Below, piece after piece: positions 60,214 through 64,000 of a stretch of DNA of 64,000 nt. Source of the stretch: Symbiodinium sp. CCMP2592 (lineage: Eukaryota; Sar; Dinophyceae; Suessiales; Symbiodiniaceae); assembly GCA_905221615.1 (NCBI GenBank), contig CAJNDT010006160.1, positions 1 through 64,000 of the forward strand, given 5' to 3'. The translations under genes and the position numbers were made by a program. Numbering within the stretch: position 1 is the stretch's first letter; every line of letters starts with the position of its first letter. The notes under the pieces were generated by a model that was not told where the DNA came from, did not search any database, and saw only the letters and a program-made list of their open reading frames with translations.

Positions 60214-62479
60214 TAATTAAATAATTACGTACGTAGTAGTACTACTGGCAGCCACAGCAGTCGCAGTAGCAATTTCAATCGTGACGACATTGCGTTTGTG
60301 GTAAGGCTTTCGTGTAGCCTGGTACTGCTTTGAACACCTTTGCGTCATTGCTTTTGACCACTGCACTCCCAACATGGATGACGACTGCAATCACTCGTTT
60401 GTTGCAGCATCTAGTGCCACGGAAACCGGCAGATATCAAAACGACCACAGCAATGATTGCTGCTACTGCTACTGCTCATTCCATGCTTGTGCACAACAAC
60501 CAACACCACCACTTTAGCTGCTGCTAGTATGTTGGCAGCTTGTAGAGTAGATACTACTAGCGAGTACTCCTGCGGATTCTTGCCGCTGATGCTGACCAGC
60601 CGTGAACGCATGATGGTCATGTGAAGACGAAGACGGTGATGATGATGATGATGATGGCAATGGTGATGAAAGTGGTGAGAGTGGAGATTATGCTGCTAAT
60701 GAGCATGCTGCACATCATGGCTTTGGGGGTGAGGGTACAGTAGTGGGGGTTCGTTTGGGGGTGTGGGGTCGGCGGTTGGGGTGGTGGCAACCCGGGAATG
60801 ACAACCACCGCTTTATTTATGGATATTCATTCATAACCATAATGAAAGCAACGCACCACAATCGGAGGGAGGCTGCGAGCATTGGATAATCCAGTCTAGA
60901 AGGCCTCTTGCGGCCATGGGAAATTTTACACTCTGGGCTTTAGGATTCACATGGATTCATCAGACAGTTCAGACTTGCTTTTTCAGGGCCAATGGTGGCA
61001 CCTCGTTCGGTGCTGGCATCGTTCGTGCTGCCTCCAGGAGCCACGGCTCAGTTTGTGCAGATAATAACGGCAGACATTATCACGGCGGGGTTTTGGGCCA
61101 TATTATGGAATGATTGTAGCGGGCAAGCCCTACAAAAACGCTTGTTGGTAGTTATTCAGGCCACGATACCAAAAATGACTTGGAGAGCTTAGTTGCATTT
61201 CATCCACATTGGTGGGACTTGAGCAGCATTCGAAGGTTAGTTTTGAGCAGGTTTGTTCAAAAGGAAGTTCTCACTGATTGGGCAAAGTTCAAGGCCTGTG
61301 GTAAAGGGTGTTTATATCGGCTCACAGGGAAATTATGAGAATCTTGGCCGAAGCCGCTAACACCACGACAGTTATGCAATGGTTGCGTGACAAGGCGTCT
61401 GCTTTCGGTAAGAGTATCTTGCTCAAGCACAAGGCCGCGAAGCTATAACAAAGCCTGGAGTTCTGCACCATAGGCTGCTTCACATCGATCCCTGTAGATC
61501 CCGTATAAGCCCCTATAGATCCCACATAAATCCCCAGAGATCCCTCATAAAGACCGGCTGGGAATTAGGACTTTAGGGTTTGGTGCGGGGTAGACCGCGG
61601 AACGCTCTATGTCCCGTAGTTCAGGCCCCTACCTCGACCTCTAGAAGGAGACTGCCTATGACTTGCGGTATAGTGCTCAAACAAAGGCTCAAAACCCGAA
61701 GCCCTGCACCCTAAAACCCCGAACCCCAACGAAAGGACCTCTGTAATCTTAGTTGCTGGGTTCACAAGCCCCAAAGAGTGTACACTTTTCGTTTTATCGT
61801 GGGTCATATTATCCCCAAAAAGTGTAAAGTGCATCCACTCAGCTACTAAGTACTAGACCCCTGAGCCCTTTAAACCTCGGATAGCCAACCCTGAAGCCCC
61901 CAAGGATTGAGGGCTTAGGGCTTGGGGTTCAGATGGGTTTAGGGTTTAAGGGAAAACATGGCTTCCCTCATAGAGCCCTTATGGAGCCCTGGAAAACCCA
62001 CCTCTTGACATAAATTCATATTCACATATATACACACCGAAGAGAACTCCCTAAACCCTACACCCTAAACACTGAACCCTAAACCCTAAGCCCACCTGGC
62101 GGGGCCCTGCGGCTCCAGGCGCCAGGGGCCTCTTCGCCTATGCCCGGTGCCGGCTGCGCTGCGAGGTTTTCGAGGAGTTTGAAGCCGGGGATTTCAAGGC
62201 CACAATCGGATTCGAAGCCCGTTTTCCTATGATTTTAGTGTGGCAATAAAAGTGCTTTTCTAGGGCTCTCCCTAAACCCTAAACCATGGGCCCAAACAAG
62301 GCTCCCTAAGGGCTTGATTTGGGTTTTTGAGGCTTTGGCAGGCTCAGGGTTTGAGGGCTGGGCGCTCGGGATTGGGCTTTCAAGTTTTGGGGTGGGGTTT
62401 GAGCATGAACCAGTGTATACATATACACACATATATAATACAATAAAAAACATAGACATGTGTATATATATATATATGT

Positions 62480-62783
62480 ATATACCTCCATGATTTGAAT
62501 AGGGTGCTGGGGTATAGTCGATTAGAAAATTCAAGGGGAACACCAAGGAGTGTGGTTTGCCGCGTCGTACGTCTCGAACCGCTCCAGTACGCTCTGCACC
62601 CTCGACTTGTACGCCCTGTACTGCCTCATCGTCTTGTGTCAGGTCTGCGAGAGCCTTCGTGGACATTTCCCGCTTGAGCTTTGCGCTTCCGGTCCACTGT
62701 TCACACATTGCCCACACTCCGTCCTCGACCGTCTGCTTGCTGTCGGAGCAGACTCGACATTGAGAGAAGTCTATCCATTTCAC
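62480..62783 (-). CDS. Possible exon fragment with CxxC
   Basis: The minus frame from 62783 reads MKWIDFSQCRVCSDSKQTVEDGVWAMCEQW and then KALADLTQDDEAVQG before entering a TA microsatellite. It is protein-like but isolated, and other frames are equally open. Weak candidate. Confidence 0.22.
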
Positions 62784-63171
62784 CGCTCATCATCCCCAGC
62801 AGGTCTCTAAACGAGATCGATCTGCTGGCCTACTGGGTCCCGCCGCCGCGTCTTCGGCGGCCGCATCACGCGCCTTCGTCAGCCCCTGCCGCCTGCGTGC
62901 GAATGCAACTGCATGCAGTGGGATCGCATGCGTGAAGCTCCTCACACCGGCCTGTGGCTTCTTTTCGGCCAGTGGGGGAGTTTGCTTTTCAGGTTTCGCG
63001 CTTCAAGTGTCTCCAAGCTTCTGATTTTAGGAATGACAGTGTTATGTCAAGCAAAGAGGTGCGTCGCAGGAGACTGTGGAAGTGATGAGTTTACGAGGAG
63101 CAGGCTGTGACGAAAAGCGAGGATGGGGAGCAGTGGTGATCCGATAGAAGTTTCTGATGCTGCTACTGTTG

Positions 63172-63207
63172 CCACCACCACCACCACCACCACCTCCACC
63201 ACCACCG
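63172..63207. repeat. (CCA)n microsatellite
   Basis: About 12 CCA units with one CCT interruption. Confidence 0.9.
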
Positions 63208-64000
63208 CCCCAACTGCCAGAAGTCGCAATGAACAAATGAGAACCGCAACAGCTTTTAATGGTGCCACCCCCGTCTCGCCGGAAGCCTGGTCGTAGTCAC
63301 CAGTGGGTGAAGAGTCCACCTCGGCCGGTGTAGGGGCGTAATGATTACTGTGGACAGCTGGCGGGTTGTAGGGTTTAAGATATAGAGTGATGGCGTGGAC
63401 TCGAGCCTGCAATCAGGTTGATGGGTATGCCTGGACATTGAATGTTCTACGCACTTTGGCGGTTGATGCCATGGGGCGTGTTGTCGAGTCCCTACTTGAA
63501 TGCGGTCCCCGATCCTACACCCGGAAACCTGAAACCCTCAAACAGCATTCTGCGTTTGCAGACTGGGTTTAGGGCACGTTTGCGCTGCTGCCTTGCTGTG
63601 CCAGTAAACACGGATCCATGTAGCTGGGTCTTGTCTTCCAAGGATTCAGAAAGATTTACTTTCTTTAGGGGGGTACTGTAAGGGCACTTCGGATTGTGCA
63701 GCAATCCTCCTGCTCACTGAGGCTTATAGACGATACCTTCGCTAATCAGATCTACTAATTTAACTGCAAACCCAGGCATAACTTCGGAAACCACGAACCG
63801 TGGCTATCCAAAACCCTGAGCGGTGCAGGAACCCTGCACCGCAAAGCTTCCGAAGGAGTTTCACACAAGTACCTGGCCGTCATATAGACCAAACTAGTGC
63901 GCCTACTGTATGAACCCCTACTTGGAGCATCATGGGACTTAGCAACTAGGCTTATAAACAAGGTAACTGTAAAGATATAGTTACTTGTAACCCCCATTAA

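Larger units (their letters stand above)
57360..64000. other. Nearly gene-free region rich in telomere-like motifs
   Basis: Apart from the items listed, I see only degenerate CCCTAAA/TTTAGGG runs, microsatellites and unique A/T-balanced sequence. Short repeats of AGATCCC(C/T)...TAA occur at 61489-61555. Confidence 0.6.

Noticed and set aside
59862-60224. Ser/Gly-rich 120-residue frame
   Set aside because: The bulk is an AGT/GGT microsatellite; no supporting start or homology.
1-64000. tRNA, rRNA or other structured RNA genes
   Set aside because: I found no cloverleaf boxes or rRNA motifs by eye; a tRNAscan or Infernal run would be needed to be sure.

Overview
This window looks like dinoflagellate nuclear DNA. 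The evidence is long Copia-type polyproteins, scattered TTTAGGG/CCCTAAA motifs, many simple repeats and foldbacks, GT-AG introns, and a match in the LTR to the last 11 bases of the dinoflagellate spliced leader. I see no bacterial operons, rRNA or tRNA genes.

Left 40 kb: two copies of one very large Copia-type LTR retrotransposon, both on the minus strand. Copy 1 fills 1-12166; its 3' end lies outside the window. Copy 2 fills 16688-40042, lies inside an (AGT)n microsatellite, and has 467-bp TG...CA LTRs and a GTAGT target duplication. It contains a 100-N assembly gap with a 3.4-kb stretch present on both sides. The canonical element is about 19.8 kb. It has a gag-pol frame of about 3,640 codons: coiled coil, gag, two CCCH fingers, protease, integrase, RT, RNase H, and a roughly 900-residue C-terminal extension. 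After a 109-nt spacer comes a second frame of about 2,490 codons (ORF2). ORF2 carries a CCHC knuckle and a domain that I read as a Tpt1/KptA RNA 2'-phosphotransferase. The predicted primer-binding site resembles the anticodon-half tRNA primer of copia. This suggests that the element may encode an enzyme able to heal the end of its own primer. Both copies have multiple, mostly private frameshifts and stops.

Spacer 12.2-16.7 kb: no gene. It holds several families of roughly 90-140 bp foldback elements, one family with clear 4-bp target duplications, plus telomere-like repeats and microsatellites.

Right part, 40-64 kb: tandem repeats, a possible Pro-rich protein gene (43.4 kb), and a minus-strand multi-exon gene (44.85-49.9 kb) whose 2.9-kb intron holds symmetrically nested satellites. 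A plus-strand multi-exon gene or pseudogene (50.1-54.5 kb) is transposase-like and is peppered with 35-nt perfect palindromes. A minus-strand ASCH-domain gene lies at 56.4-57.3 kb. The last 6.6 kb is almost gene-free and holds telomere-like motifs, a foldback and microsatellites.
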